Origin: an uncultured Planktomarina sp.
GTDB lineage: Bacteria; Pseudomonadota; Alphaproteobacteria; Rhodobacterales; Rhodobacteraceae
Assembly (NCBI GenBank): GCA_905182325.1
Contig: CAJJBD010000006.1
Span: 1 to 64,000 of the forward strand
Length of the DNA: 64,000 bases
Direction: 5' to 3'
Shown here: positions 1 to 9,093 of the stretch, in pieces
How positions within the stretch are numbered: position 1 is the stretch's first letter
Layout of the letters: every line of letters starts with the position of its first letter
Notes under the pieces: generated by a model
What the model saw: only the letters and a program-made list of their open reading frames with translations
The model's database searches: none
What the model was told of the DNA's origin: nothing
Program-made: the position numbers and the translations under genes

Positions 1-300
1 CACCCTGACCTAATTGCAGGCGAAACGCGGGCTTGTACTGAACTGATGCGTGCCGTCCCTGGTGTCGCATTAAAAACAGGGGCTGAAGCTGTATTTACAG
101 CAATTATACCTAGCAAAAAACTGGGTGTAGCCATAAAAATCGATGATGGAGCTTTTAGGGCAAGTGAAGCAGTGATTACAGCTCTATTAATACGAATGGG
201 TCTGCTAAATGCGTTACATCCTGCTGCTGTTAAGCGATTGGGTCCCATCAGTAATTGGGATGGGTTGCAGACTGGCACCATTATTGTTGCTCTAGATTAG
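1..300 (+). CDS. L-asparaginase II-like protein, C-terminal end (5' truncated by window)
   Basis: The reading frame is open from base 1 to the TAG at 298-300, so only the last 99 residues are in the window. The stretch LMRAVPGVALKTGAEAVF followed by AIKIDDGAFRA is the kind of C-terminal core seen in the Asparaginase_II family (PF06089), which is unrelated to classical AnsA/AnsB and is predicted to hydrolyse asparagine to aspartate and ammonia. The start and N-terminal half cannot be judged. Its stop codon overlaps the stop of the convergent serB gene (shared TTAG), leaving no room for a terminator. The family call rests on motif recognition only. Confidence 0.72.
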   Translation, partial: HPDLIAGETRACTELMRAVPGVALKTGAEAVFTAIIPSKKLGVAIKIDDGAFRASEAVITALLIRMGLLNALHPAAVKRLGPISNWDGLQTGTIIVALD

Positions 301-1199
301 CGCGGGACTTCTGATACATTATTTGGGGTTACAAATTCTGACTTCAAATAACCCTGGAGATACAACAAAGAAGTTAGATCACCATGGTTTACTCGTATGG
401 ATACTTGATCCTGCACATTAGGTTTTGCATTCAGAGCGACGCCTGTTCCAGCCAACTGCAGCATACCTAAATCGTTTGCACCATCACCTACGGCTAAAAC
501 ATCAGTTATTTGTAGGTCCTGGGCTGCTGAAATTTCTTTTAGAGCGGTGACTTTAGCTTCCCGTCCTAAAATTGGGGTGCCTACTTGGCCGGTGAGGGCT
601 GCATTGGCCTGCAATAGAGTATTGGCACGATGCTCATCAAACCCCAGTTTTGCTGCTACAGGCCGCGTAAAATTGGTAAACCCTCCACTCACCAATGCGG
701 CATATCCTTGATGAGTGCGCATTGTAGCTACAAGAACTTCTCCGCCAAGCGCAAAAGTTATTCTCTTTTGATAGACCTGTTCAATTCTTTTAATGGGCAA
801 ACCTTTTAAAAGCTCCACACGTGCAAGTAGGGCATACTCAAAATCCAACTCGCCATTCATAGCGCGAGCGGTAATGTCTGAGACTGCTGTTCCAACGCCT
901 GCTTCTGTGGCCAACTCATCAATGCATTCTTGTTCGATCATTGTGCTATCCATGTCAGCTAGAAGCATTTTTTTTCGGCGCCCCACTTTGGGTTGGACTA
1001 TTAAATCAACACCTTTTTTTTGCATGTCTGTCCATACCTGCAAAAAATTTTCAGGTACGGACAGGATTTCAAACTCGGCAGCTTCCATAGCTGCCAACCA
1101 GATCAAATTGCGGCCCCCCCAGGCGCTGAGGAGAGATTGTGTCAGTGCGGGTACCAGCACATTAAGGCCAGGTTTGCACAACAAAGTTGCAATAAACAT
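297..1199 (-). CDS. serB: Phosphoserine phosphatase SerB
   Basis: Last step of serine synthesis: hydrolyses O-phosphoserine to L-serine in the cytoplasm. It is a HAD-superfamily enzyme. The nucleophile motif DMDST is at residues 82-86, the Ser-containing motif LVSGGF follows, and the Mg-binding loop VGDGANDL lies near the C-terminus. The first 75 or so residues form the N-terminal domain usual in long SerB proteins. I chose the ATG at 1197-1199 (300 aa) because AAAGGG sits just upstream; a longer frame to 1292 adds 31 residues without family character. It is divergent from serC-serA, so all three phosphorylated-pathway genes lie within 4.4 kb. Confidence 0.95.
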   Translation of the reverse strand: MFIATLLCKPGLNVLVPALTQSLLSAWGGRNLIWLAAMEAAEFEILSVPENFLQVWTDMQKKGVDLIVQPKVGRRKKMLLADMDSTMIEQECIDELATEAGVGTAVSDITARAMNGELDFEYALLARVELLKGLPIKRIEQVYQKRITFALGGEVLVATMRTHQGYAALVSGGFTNFTRPVAAKLGFDEHRANTLLQANAALTGQVGTPILGREAKVTALKEISAAQDLQITDVLAVGDGANDLGMLQLAGTGVALNAKPNVQDQVSIRVNHGDLTSLLYLQGYLKSEFVTPNNVSEVPR

Positions 1200-1318
1200 G
1201 GAGATGCCCTTTCGTAACTTGAGATTGATTTGCCAACAACTCTGGCAAGTTACAAGTGATTCAATGTATTGATGAGACCGAATGAACGGCAAAGATTGTA
1301 TTTAAGCGAGGTTAAGTC

Positions 1319-1673
1319 ATGGTCCAAACTTTAGCTACACTTTTGATGATAATTCTGTCTGCCACGGTACATGCAGATATTGTTTTCCCAAACTTGACCG
1401 CTGATGATCTCAATGGGCGAAGCCTAAACTTACCTGCATTTTTTAGGTCTTATCATTGATAAGAAAATGCGCTCTTATATCACATCACTTGATATGAGGG
1501 TACGGACGATCACCATTTACTCAAGTCGAAACGCTTTTAATAGTGCCTTAGATATTAAAGAGCGGTCAGAAATCTACGTAGCTTTAGTAGATCCTGACGG
1601 TACCATGCATAGCATTATTCGAGGCGATGTTACTGAAGCTAAAGTAAATAAATTGCGAGCGGCTTATCCGTAA
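1319..1673 (+). pseudogene. Decayed thioredoxin-like (YtfJ/AhpC-type) secreted protein
   Basis: A 46-codon frame starts at ATG 1319 with a signal-peptide-like start (LATLLMIILSATVHA) followed by FPNLTADDLNGRSLNLPAF, the opening of a thioredoxin-fold domain. It stops at 1457-1459. In a different frame, 1467-1673 reads RVRTITIYSS, ERSEIYVALVDPDG and a C-terminal VNKLRAAYP, which looks like the end of the same kind of protein. The central part that should carry the fold is missing. The junction falls on a perfect inverted repeat, CTTATC-ATT-GATAAG, at 1449-1463. I read this as a gene inactivated by an internal deletion plus frameshift. The exact family is inferred from general resemblance. Confidence 0.6.
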
Positions 1674-1784
1674 TTTGGCAATTTTTCAGGAAATATGCTG
1701 AAATTTATTGGCGCATTTGTTTCCTATGCACTAAATAAGTAGCCTGCTAACTCTATAATTATTATTGGAATGTTGTATTTTCAG

Positions 1785-1868
1785 CATTGTAGCTGCGTAG
1801 ATCTGAGGGTAATTCTAGCCTTGGGACACCCTTCCCCAACGAAGGGCGCTTATCTGTGAGGATAGTAT
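1785..1868 (+). promoter_or_regulatory. serC leader RNA (alphaproteobacterial serC motif)
   Basis: The 5' region of serC carries a compact structured element. A perfect 6-bp hairpin CCCTTC/GAAGGG (1829-1834 with 1841-1846, loop CCCAAC) is followed by a short stem TATCT (1851-1855)/GGATA (1860-1864), loop GTGA, whose 3' arm is the ribosome binding site of serC. This matches the published description of the serC motif (Corbino et al. 2005): a leader upstream of serC-serA in alphaproteobacteria whose last stem covers the ribosome binding site. It presumably represses translation of serC in response to an unidentified signal. The 5' boundary is approximate. Confidence 0.8.
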
Positions 1869-1870
1869 CA

Positions 1871-3013
1871 ATGGCTATTAAAAGACCGGCGTTGCGGCCG
1901 GAAAACCCGCGATTTTCGTCTGGTCCTTGTACCAAACCGCCTACATGGACGCATTCCTCTTTGACGGATGCTTGGCTCGGCCGTTCGCATCGAGCTGCCG
2001 GTGGCAAGGATAAATTGGTGAAGGCTATCTCCCAAACGCGCCATGTTTTGAAGGTTCCTGAAGATTATAAGATTGGTATTGTACCCGCCTCTGATACAGG
2101 TGCTTTCGAGATGGCTCTCTGGTCGATGCTTGGAGAGCGTCCCGTGCAGATGGTAGCTTGGGAAAGCTTTGGCGCGGGATGGGTCAGTGACGTAGTTAAA
2201 CAATTAAAAGTTGAAGCTTCTGAGCATATTGCACTTTATGGTCATATTTTTGACATGTCTGACCTAAACTACGACGATGATGTGTGTTTCACTTGGAACG
2301 GGACCACATCGGGAGTGTGTTTGGCTTCTGGGGATATCATTCCTGTTGACCGTGCGGGTTTGACACTCTGCGACGCCACATCAGCCGCTTTTGCCGTGGA
2401 TCTACCTTGGGACAAGCTTGATGTAACGACCTTTAGCTGGCAAAAAGTGTTGGGAGGTGAAGCGGCACATGGCGTATTAATCCTCTCTCCAAGGGCAGTG
2501 GCCCGATTGGAAAGTTACACCCCAGTTTGGCCGATACCTAAGATTTTTCGCCTGACAAAAGGTGGTAAGTTGATTGATGGTATTTTCACTGGTGCGACGA
2601 TCAACACGCCGTCGATGCTCTGTGTAGAAGATTATTTGTTTGCGCTAGAGTGGGCCTTGTCTGTTGGAGGGCTAAAAGGTTTGATGACCCGGGCTCAGGC
2701 CAACGCGCAAGCGATATGGAATTTTTGCGCTGCTCGGGATTGGATTGATAACTTGGCCGTAGATCCTACTACACGGTCTGTTACCTCTGTCTGTTTAAAG
2801 TTTACGGACCCTAATATCAAAGATCCATCTGGATTCGCAAAATCTGTTGCCAGACGGTTGGAAATGGAAGGTGCTGCCCTTGATGTAGGTTCCTATCGTG
2901 AGGCGCCTGCAGGCTTACGAATTTGGTGTGGCGCCACGGTCGAAACTACAGACGTAGAGACTATGTTGCCTTGGCTTGAGTGGGCCTACCAAACTGAGCT
3001 GAACGCCCAGTAA
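1871..3013 (+). CDS. serC: Phosphoserine aminotransferase SerC
   Basis: Second step of serine synthesis: transaminates 3-phosphohydroxypyruvate with glutamate, using PLP. The protein is 380 aa. The N-terminus RPENPRFSSGPC is the substrate-binding start typical of alphaproteobacterial SerC, and the PLP lysine is K192 in TTFSWQKVLGGEAAHG. I chose ATG 1871, which has GAGGAT at 1858-1863; a GTG at 1856 would add five residues inside the leader RNA. serA follows after 57 bases on the same strand, so the two are probably co-transcribed under control of the serC leader. Confidence 0.96.
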   Translation: MAIKRPALRPENPRFSSGPCTKPPTWTHSSLTDAWLGRSHRAAGGKDKLVKAISQTRHVLKVPEDYKIGIVPASDTGAFEMALWSMLGERPVQMVAWESFGAGWVSDVVKQLKVEASEHIALYGHIFDMSDLNYDDDVCFTWNGTTSGVCLASGDIIPVDRAGLTLCDATSAAFAVDLPWDKLDVTTFSWQKVLGGEAAHGVLILSPRAVARLESYTPVWPIPKIFRLTKGGKLIDGIFTGATINTPSMLCVEDYLFALEWALSVGGLKGLMTRAQANAQAIWNFCAARDWIDNLAVDPTTRSVTSVCLKFTDPNIKDPSGFAKSVARRLEMEGAALDVGSYREAPAGLRIWCGATVETTDVETMLPWLEWAYQTELNAQ

Positions 3014-3070
3014 CTCTAAGAGATCTTTCTATCCTGTATCAGGAAAATATACTTCATAAGGAGAGCCCAA

Positions 3071-4663
3071 ATGGCACCAAAAGTACTCGTATCTGACAAA
3101 TTGTCTGCAACAGCTGTTCAGATTTTCCGTGATCGTGGCATTGACGTAGATTTTGAACCTGATTTGGGAAAAGATAGGAACAAATTGCTCTCCGTAATCA
3201 GTCAATATGATGGTTTGGCCATTCGGTCGGCAACAAAAGCTACTGAAAAAATTATCAACGCTGCTTCTAACCTGAAAGTGATTGGACGGGCTGGTATTGG
3301 CGTGGACAATATTGACCGTGTTGCTGCATCAAAAAAGGGTGTGATCGTGATGAACACGCCATTTGGAAATATGATCACAGCCGCCGAACATGCCATAGCA
3401 ATGATGTTTGCTGTGGCGAGGCAGATCCCTGAGGCGAGTGCCTCGACCCATGCTGGAAAATGGGAAAAATCTAAGTTTATGGGCGTGGAGTTGACGAGTA
3501 AAACTTTGGGTGTGATTGGAGCGGGCAATATTGGTGGGATCGTTTGTGAACGTGCTGTTGGTTTGAAGATGAAGGTCGTCGCCTACGATCCATTTTTGTC
3601 GGAAGACCGAGCGAACAAATTGGGTGTTGAGAAGGTAGAGCTGGCTGCACTGTTTGAGCGAGCTGATTTCATTTCACTTCACGTACCAAAAACTGATCAA
3701 ACAACTAATATCATTAGTGTTGAAGCTATAGCAAAGATGAAACCTGGTGTTAGGATTATCAACTGTGCACGCGGTGGGTTGGTAGATGAAAAAGCCCTGG
3801 CGCTTGCCATAAAATCTGGCCACGTGGCTGGTGCGGCTTTCGATGTATTCGAAACTGAACCTGCAACCAATAGTCCTCTCTTTAATTTGCCAAATGTTGT
3901 ATGTACACCCCATTTAGGTGCAGCAACTACTGAGGCGCAGGAAAACGTGGCTATCCAGGTTGCGGAGCAAATGTCGGATTATTTACTTACGGGAGCGGTA
4001 TCAAATGCGTTGAACATGCCGTCTGTGACTTCTGAAGAGGCTAAAGTTATGGGTCCTTGGCTTCAACTTGTAGGGTATTTAGGCGCATTTATTGGCCAGA
4101 TGACAGATGAACCCATAAACGCTATCAATATTTTATACGACGGTACTGTTTCCGAAATGAACATGGAAGCTCTAAACTGTGGTGTAATTGCGGGAATAAT
4201 GAAAACTGGAAACCCGGATGTAAATATGGTCAGTGCACCAGTCATAGCTCTTGAGCGCGGTATCCAAATTAGTACAACCAATCAAAATAAATCAGGCGTG
4301 TTTGATGCCTACATCAAGGTTACCGTTGTGACGCCAAAACGTGAACGCTCAGTGGCCGGTACCGTATTTAGTGATAGAAAGCCTCGCTTTATTCAGATCA
4401 AAGGTATCAATATTGACGCGGCGATTGGTAGACATATGCTATATACAACCAATACTGATGTGCCCGGTATAATTGGCTTATTAGGGACAATTATGGGTCG
4501 AAATGGTGTTAATATCGCCAACTTTACTTTAGGTCGTGCTGACGCTGGTGGGGAGGCAATAGCCTTATTGAATGTAGATGAAGCTATTGGAGATAATGTA
4601 CTTGCTGATCTGGGCGCTACTGGTAAATTTAGCCAGGTAAGTCGGCTGGAGTTTGACGTTTGA
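3071..4663 (+). CDS. serA: D-3-phosphoglycerate dehydrogenase SerA
   Basis: First committed step of serine synthesis: oxidises 3-phosphoglycerate with NAD. At 530 aa it is the long form with an intervening domain and a C-terminal ACT domain (about 455-530, beginning near MLYTTNTDVPGIIGLLG). The Rossmann motif GAGNIGG is at 150-156; the catalytic arginine lies in INCARGGLVDE and the histidine in TPHLGAAT. The start has AAGGAGAG upstream. A small TCCTG-TAT-CAGGA hairpin (3032-3044) sits in the gap after serC. The ACT domain suggests feedback by serine, as in the family; this is not testable from sequence alone. Confidence 0.96.
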   Translation: MAPKVLVSDKLSATAVQIFRDRGIDVDFEPDLGKDRNKLLSVISQYDGLAIRSATKATEKIINAASNLKVIGRAGIGVDNIDRVAASKKGVIVMNTPFGNMITAAEHAIAMMFAVARQIPEASASTHAGKWEKSKFMGVELTSKTLGVIGAGNIGGIVCERAVGLKMKVVAYDPFLSEDRANKLGVEKVELAALFERADFISLHVPKTDQTTNIISVEAIAKMKPGVRIINCARGGLVDEKALALAIKSGHVAGAAFDVFETEPATNSPLFNLPNVVCTPHLGAATTEAQENVAIQVAEQMSDYLLTGAVSNALNMPSVTSEEAKVMGPWLQLVGYLGAFIGQMTDEPINAINILYDGTVSEMNMEALNCGVIAGIMKTGNPDVNMVSAPVIALERGIQISTTNQNKSGVFDAYIKVTVVTPKRERSVAGTVFSDRKPRFIQIKGINIDAAIGRHMLYTTNTDVPGIIGLLGTIMGRNGVNIANFTLGRADAGGEAIALLNVDEAIGDNVLADLGATGKFSQVSRLEFDV

Positions 4664-5394
4664 TGAACCCTATCTATGTGATTGGCGATATCCACGGAGA
4701 ATTTGGTATGCTTGAGCATGCTTTAGAATTAGTTCAGGCAGATGGTGGGTCAGAGGCTCTGACAGTCTTTCTTGGCGACTATGTGGATCGTGGTCCAGAT
4801 AGCCGTAAGGTGTTGGACTTACTTATCAGGGGTCAAAAGCTTGGACAGAACTGGGTTTTTCTCAAGGGTAACCACGATCGTATGTTTGAGTGGTTTCTGC
4901 AAACCCCGTCACGCAGCGATCCGCATCTTTTTATTGATTTAAGTTGGCTACATGAAAGGCTGGGTGGGCGAAATACTTTGATGTCTTACGGCCTGAACTT
5001 TTCCAAGAGATACCGCCTGAATGACTTGCACGCAGCTACCTTGTCAGCAGTGCCGAACAGCCACCATAAATTTTTAGCTAACTGTAAGTTGAGTTATGAA
5101 ACAAACGATCTTTTTTTCTGTCATGCGGGTATTCGGCCTAATGTGGAATTGCAGGACCAAAACGAAGAGGATCTTCTATGGATAAGAGAAGAATTTCACA
5201 ACTATAGTGGGCAATACACTAAGCTAATTGTTCATGGACACACGCCGATCGAAAAGGCGACCCACTATGCCAACCGTGTGAACCTAGATAGTGGATCTGG
5301 ATATGGAAAATCTCTTACTGCTGCAGTTTTTGAAGGAACTACATGCCACATTTTGACAGCTAAGGGCCGAGTTCCAATGCTGGCTATAAGGTGA
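4663..5394 (+). CDS. Metallophosphoesterase, serine/threonine protein phosphatase type
   Basis: A 243-aa calcineurin-like phosphoesterase. The metal-site motifs are all present in order: GDIHGE near residue 8, GDYVDRGPDS near 40, LKGNHDRMF near 68, and VHGHTPIE near 180, which is the layout of PPP-family bacterial phosphatases such as E. coli PrpA/PrpB. The ATG overlaps the serA stop (TGATG), so it is likely translated from the serA transcript; a TTG three bases upstream is less likely. Its substrate, protein or small molecule such as a dinucleotide polyphosphate, cannot be told from sequence. Confidence 0.87.
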   Translation: MNPIYVIGDIHGEFGMLEHALELVQADGGSEALTVFLGDYVDRGPDSRKVLDLLIRGQKLGQNWVFLKGNHDRMFEWFLQTPSRSDPHLFIDLSWLHERLGGRNTLMSYGLNFSKRYRLNDLHAATLSAVPNSHHKFLANCKLSYETNDLFFCHAGIRPNVELQDQNEEDLLWIREEFHNYSGQYTKLIVHGHTPIEKATHYANRVNLDSGSGYGKSLTAAVFEGTTCHILTAKGRVPMLAIR

Positions 5395-5448
5395 GAATCT
5401 TCTTTTTTTACAATTAGAGTCAATCTATTTTAGTCGTGCGATTTGAGA

Positions 5449-5934
5449 CTATAAAAAATCTTGGAATTCTTCCAAGATACGTACGTAAACATCGCGCTTA
5501 AATGGTACGATTGCGTTTGGTAGTTCTTTGGGGTCAATCCACTTCCAAGTGGAAAATTCAGGTTCAGACGTGTCTATATTAATATCGGTATCTTCACCTA
5601 AAAATTTCATTAAGTACCATTTTTGTTTTTGTCCGCGATATTTTCCATCCCAAAGCTTGGGAATCAAGTCAGGTGGCAATTCATACGGAATCCAGCCGCT
5701 ACTTTCAGCGATTATATTCACTTTATTAGCTGGAATTCCAGTTTCCTCTTCTAACTCCCTTATTGCCGCAGTTTGAGTGTCCTCGCCAGGGTCTACCCCA
5801 CCTTGTGGCATTTGCCAGGCGTCAGAATAGTGATCTAGACGTTGTGCGACAAACACAAATCCTGCCTGATTAATAACCATAATGCCAACGTTGGCACGAT
5901 ATGGTAGTTTCATTATGTTAGTAGAATGCACCAT
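5449..5934 (-). CDS. rppH: RNA 5'-pyrophosphohydrolase RppH (Nudix)
   Basis: A 161-aa Nudix hydrolase that removes pyrophosphate from the 5' end of mRNAs and so starts their decay. The Nudix box (GGVDPGEDTQ through REL-EEETG) lies at residues 45-67. The sequence PYRANVGIMVIN near the start and AWQMPQGG are typical of RppH/YgdP rather than generic Nudix proteins. Its ATG directly follows the stop of ctpA (TAAATG) and has no clear ribosome binding site, so translation is probably coupled. An internal ATG at codon 8 is an alternative start. Confidence 0.93.
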   Translation of the reverse strand: MVHSTNIMKLPYRANVGIMVINQAGFVFVAQRLDHYSDAWQMPQGGVDPGEDTQTAAIRELEEETGIPANKVNIIAESSGWIPYELPPDLIPKLWDGKYRGQKQKWYLMKFLGEDTDINIDTSEPEFSTWKWIDPKELPNAIVPFKRDVYVRILEEFQDFL

Positions 5935-7266
5935 TTATTGTGACGATTTAATGGTGGCAAGGCCTTTCAGAAGGTCAATTGCATATGCTAATTGAAAGTC
6001 TTCTTCACGCAGTTTAGCGGCTTCTTTGGCAGCGGTGCGTTCGGCCTCTATTTGTTCCCTTTCAATGTCTGAGAGGCTATCATTATCAAGAGATCCTCTC
6101 AAATCCGCTTCAGTACGCATTTTTCTTTCGTCTGGTTCAGGTTCGTCTGTCTGGCGCGCGCGTCGCGGCTGCTCTACTAGGATGTCTGGCGATACGCCAA
6201 GTGCTTGGATAGAACGCCCTGAAGGAGTGTAGTAGCGTGAGGTGGTTAGGCGCATTGCGCCATCACCAGGCAAGGGCATTAGAGTTTGCACTGAACCTTT
6301 TCCAAAACTTTTTGTGCCCACAACGATGGCGCGGCTGTGATCCTGTAATGCGCCAGCAACAATCTCGGACGCTGAGGCTGAGCCCCCATTGATCAAAACA
6401 ACGATCGGTTTTCCTTGAGCTAAATCTCCAGCACGTGCGTTCCATCGATCACCTTGAGCCGGATTGCGGCCTCTGGTCGAGACTATCTCTCCCTTTTCAA
6501 GAAAGGCGTCAGAAACTTTTATGGCTTGGTTCAGTAGTCCTCCTGGATTATTACGTAAATCCACTACAAAGCCGTTGATATTATTGATACCGCCCGCTTC
6601 CTCAATTTGCTTTGATATACCGTCTTTCAAATTAGGATAGGTTTGGTCGTTAAAGGTACTGACACGCATTATGATGGTCTGACCAATTGATCGGCTCCGT
6701 ACAGCCGTTAGTTTGATTGTGTCACGAATTATGCTGACATCGAAGGGTTCAGGTTCTTCTTCACGCACGACGGTTATTATAATTTCTGATCCAACTGGAC
6801 CACGCATCAACTGGACCGCCTCGTCTAGTGTTAGCCCTAGAAGACCTTCACCGTCCACATGGGTGATGAAGTCACCAGGCTGCATGCCGGCCTCGGCCGC
6901 CGGGGTATCGTCAATTGGTGTAATAACTTTTACGAAGCCCTCTTCCTGGGTCACCTCGATGCCAAGCCCACCAAAAGCACCACGTGTTTGAACTCGCATA
7001 TCTGCTGCGTCTTCTGGGGAAAGATAACTGGAATGTGGGTCAAGTGAGGTGAGCATTCCATCAATTGCTGCCTCGATAAGTTTTTCATCATCAATTTCTT
7101 CAACATATTCTGCGCGAATTCGATCGAAAAGATTACCAAATAATTCTAGTTGTTGATAGGTTTTAGCCTGATCTGTTTCTTCGGCCAGAAGTGGCCCAGC
7201 CAGATGTGGAGTTACAATCACTCCAAGCAAAATGCCAACTACACTGGCAATCAAAAACTTTCTCAT
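5935..7266 (-). CDS. ctpA: Carboxyl-terminal processing protease CtpA (S41 family)
   Basis: A periplasmic serine protease of 443 aa. It begins with a signal peptide or anchor (residues 4-28), then a PDZ domain (about 95-175) and the S41 catalytic domain with the probable nucleophile Ser298 in GGSASASEI and Lys323 in SFGKGSVQ. The tail after about 385 is charged and probably disordered. The start has AAGGAT upstream. Such proteases trim cell-wall hydrolases and other envelope proteins in the family. It is followed immediately by rppH. In many relatives an EnvC-like M23 gene sits between gpmI and ctpA; here there are only 211 non-coding bases. Confidence 0.94.
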   Translation of the reverse strand: MRKFLIASVVGILLGVIVTPHLAGPLLAEETDQAKTYQQLELFGNLFDRIRAEYVEEIDDEKLIEAAIDGMLTSLDPHSSYLSPEDAADMRVQTRGAFGGLGIEVTQEEGFVKVITPIDDTPAAEAGMQPGDFITHVDGEGLLGLTLDEAVQLMRGPVGSEIIITVVREEEPEPFDVSIIRDTIKLTAVRSRSIGQTIIMRVSTFNDQTYPNLKDGISKQIEEAGGINNINGFVVDLRNNPGGLLNQAIKVSDAFLEKGEIVSTRGRNPAQGDRWNARAGDLAQGKPIVVLINGGSASASEIVAGALQDHSRAIVVGTKSFGKGSVQTLMPLPGDGAMRLTTSRYYTPSGRSIQALGVSPDILVEQPRRARQTDEPEPDERKMRTEADLRGSLDNDSLSDIEREQIEAERTAAKEAAKLREEDFQLAYAIDLLKGLATIKSSQ

Positions 7267-7477
7267 CTTCTTATCCTTATTTCCAAGCTGACTTTTAAAC
7301 TTATCTGCGCATTATTGATGCTTGTCACGTACGTTATTTCATTTGTAACTTACTATAAGTAACGTAGTTCAACGGGTGAGACATACAAGCTATTAGGTGT
7401 GTTGTAACTTCAACAATATAATTAAAAAACAGCGATTTTTAACGGTAGTCTAGATTAAAATTTCTGAAAATATGTAC

Positions 7478-8989
7478 TCACGCCAATAAAGACTTACCAG
7501 TCATCTCAGGTGGTGACGGTAAATTCATTAGTTGTAATAGTGTCGGTGCTACATCTGCTAAGCGCCCATTTGAGATTGTACTATTTGGCGCAACGCCAAT
7601 GGCAATTATCGGCACAACATTTGTGGTATGTGCCGTATGTGGCCCGCCTGTATTTGGATCGATCATCATTTCACAATTACCGTGATCTGCGATTAGTATC
7701 ATGGCGCCACCAGACTTTTTAAGAGCCTTAATTACGCGGCTTAAGCCCTTGTCTACGGCTTCACAGGCTGTGATGGCTGCTGACAAGTCTCCTGTATGAC
7801 CCACCATATCAGGATTGGCGTAGTTGGTAATGATCAAATCATATCCAGCATCCATTGCCGTCACAAATTTATTTGTAACCTCATTTTCTGACATTTCAGG
7901 TTGCAAATCATAAGTCGCGACTTTGGGAGAAGGTGGCATGAACCTATCCTCACCCTCTTCTGGCGCTTCGACGCCACCATTCATAAAGAATGTCACATGT
8001 GGATATTTTTCAGTTTCAGCTAGGCGCAATTGAAGTTTGTCGTGTTTTGCAACCCAGGTGCCTAAGGTATTTGGTAGTTTACGCTTTGGAAAAGCAGACG
8101 TGAGATACCTGTCATGAGATTTAGAATAGCTGACCATTCCTAATTGTGCTGTCAGCTTTGGTCGGTTGCTGGTATCAAACTTAGTAAAATTGGGCTGGCA
8201 AATTGCGGCGAGTATTTCACGGGCTCGGTCTGCTCTGAAGTTAAGGCAAAATAAGCCGTCCTCCTGCTTAAGGCCTGTATAATCTCCGATTACGCTTGCT
8301 GGAAAGAATTCATCTGTTAACCCCATTTCATAGGCATTAATTATTATGTCTTTTGCATTTTCAAATTTTGGTCCTACAGAATTTGTAATAGCAGCAAAGG
8401 CAGTTTGAACTCGATCCCAACGGTTATCACGGTCTAGGACAAAATAACGGCCTGTAACGGTACCAATACATGCTTTTCTTGGCAGGTTCTTTTCAAGTTT
8501 TTCAAAGAAAGCTCCCGCTGAGGTTGGCCCCACGTCTCTACCATCGGCAATAGCGTGGATTACAACGGGCACGCCTAATTCCGTTAACATTTTAGTGGCT
8601 GCAAGCATGTGGTCCAGGTGTCCATGCACTCCACCATCAGAGATTAGCCCGAGCAGATGTGCAGTTCCCCCAGATTTTAATAAAGCGTTAGCGAAACCTA
8701 AAATATTAATGTTTTTGAAGAAACTTTGATTTTTGATTGCTAAATCAATCTGGCCTAAATCCATAGGCACTATACGGCCTGCACCAATGTTAGTGTGACC
8801 TACTTCAGAATTTCCCATCTGTCCCTTTGGTAGTCCTACATCTACTCCATGGGTGACAAGGGTGGCATTGGGGTAATTATCCATCAAGTAATCAAATGTG
8901 GGAGTATGAGCTAGCTCTGGGGCGTTACCTGACTTTATATTGCTCAACCCCCATCCGTCTAAAATACACAAAACAACGGGTTTTGTCAT
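7478..8989 (-). CDS. gpmI: 2,3-bisphosphoglycerate-independent phosphoglycerate mutase
   Basis: Interconverts 3- and 2-phosphoglycerate in glycolysis and gluconeogenesis using two Mn ions. At 503 aa it is full length. It starts MTKPVVLCILDGWG; the phosphorylated serine is S61 in MGNSEVGHTN; the metal ligands lie in ADHGNCEMM and in PHTAHTTN near the C-terminus. The ribosome binding site GAGGAGC is well placed. The gene reads away from imuB; the 138 bases between them hold both promoters and the LexA site. Confidence 0.97.
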   Translation of the reverse strand: MTKPVVLCILDGWGLSNIKSGNAPELAHTPTFDYLMDNYPNATLVTHGVDVGLPKGQMGNSEVGHTNIGAGRIVPMDLGQIDLAIKNQSFFKNINILGFANALLKSGGTAHLLGLISDGGVHGHLDHMLAATKMLTELGVPVVIHAIADGRDVGPTSAGAFFEKLEKNLPRKACIGTVTGRYFVLDRDNRWDRVQTAFAAITNSVGPKFENAKDIIINAYEMGLTDEFFPASVIGDYTGLKQEDGLFCLNFRADRAREILAAICQPNFTKFDTSNRPKLTAQLGMVSYSKSHDRYLTSAFPKRKLPNTLGTWVAKHDKLQLRLAETEKYPHVTFFMNGGVEAPEEGEDRFMPPSPKVATYDLQPEMSENEVTNKFVTAMDAGYDLIITNYANPDMVGHTGDLSAAITACEAVDKGLSRVIKALKKSGGAMILIADHGNCEMMIDPNTGGPHTAHTTNVVPIIAIGVAPNSTISNGRLADVAPTLLQLMNLPSPPEMTGKSLLA

Positions 8990-9093
8990 GGTGTGCTCCT
9001 CACTTGGTATCTACTGTTTACCTGAACTAGTGAGGTGTTCCACTGCTTTTAATTTCAGAGGACTCGACTCTTAGCTATTCCCTTTTATAAACA

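Noticed and set aside
793-1272. A 159-codon plus-strand frame inside serB
   Set aside because: It is antisense to serB, has no family resemblance and no ribosome binding site; the serB frame has all HAD motifs.
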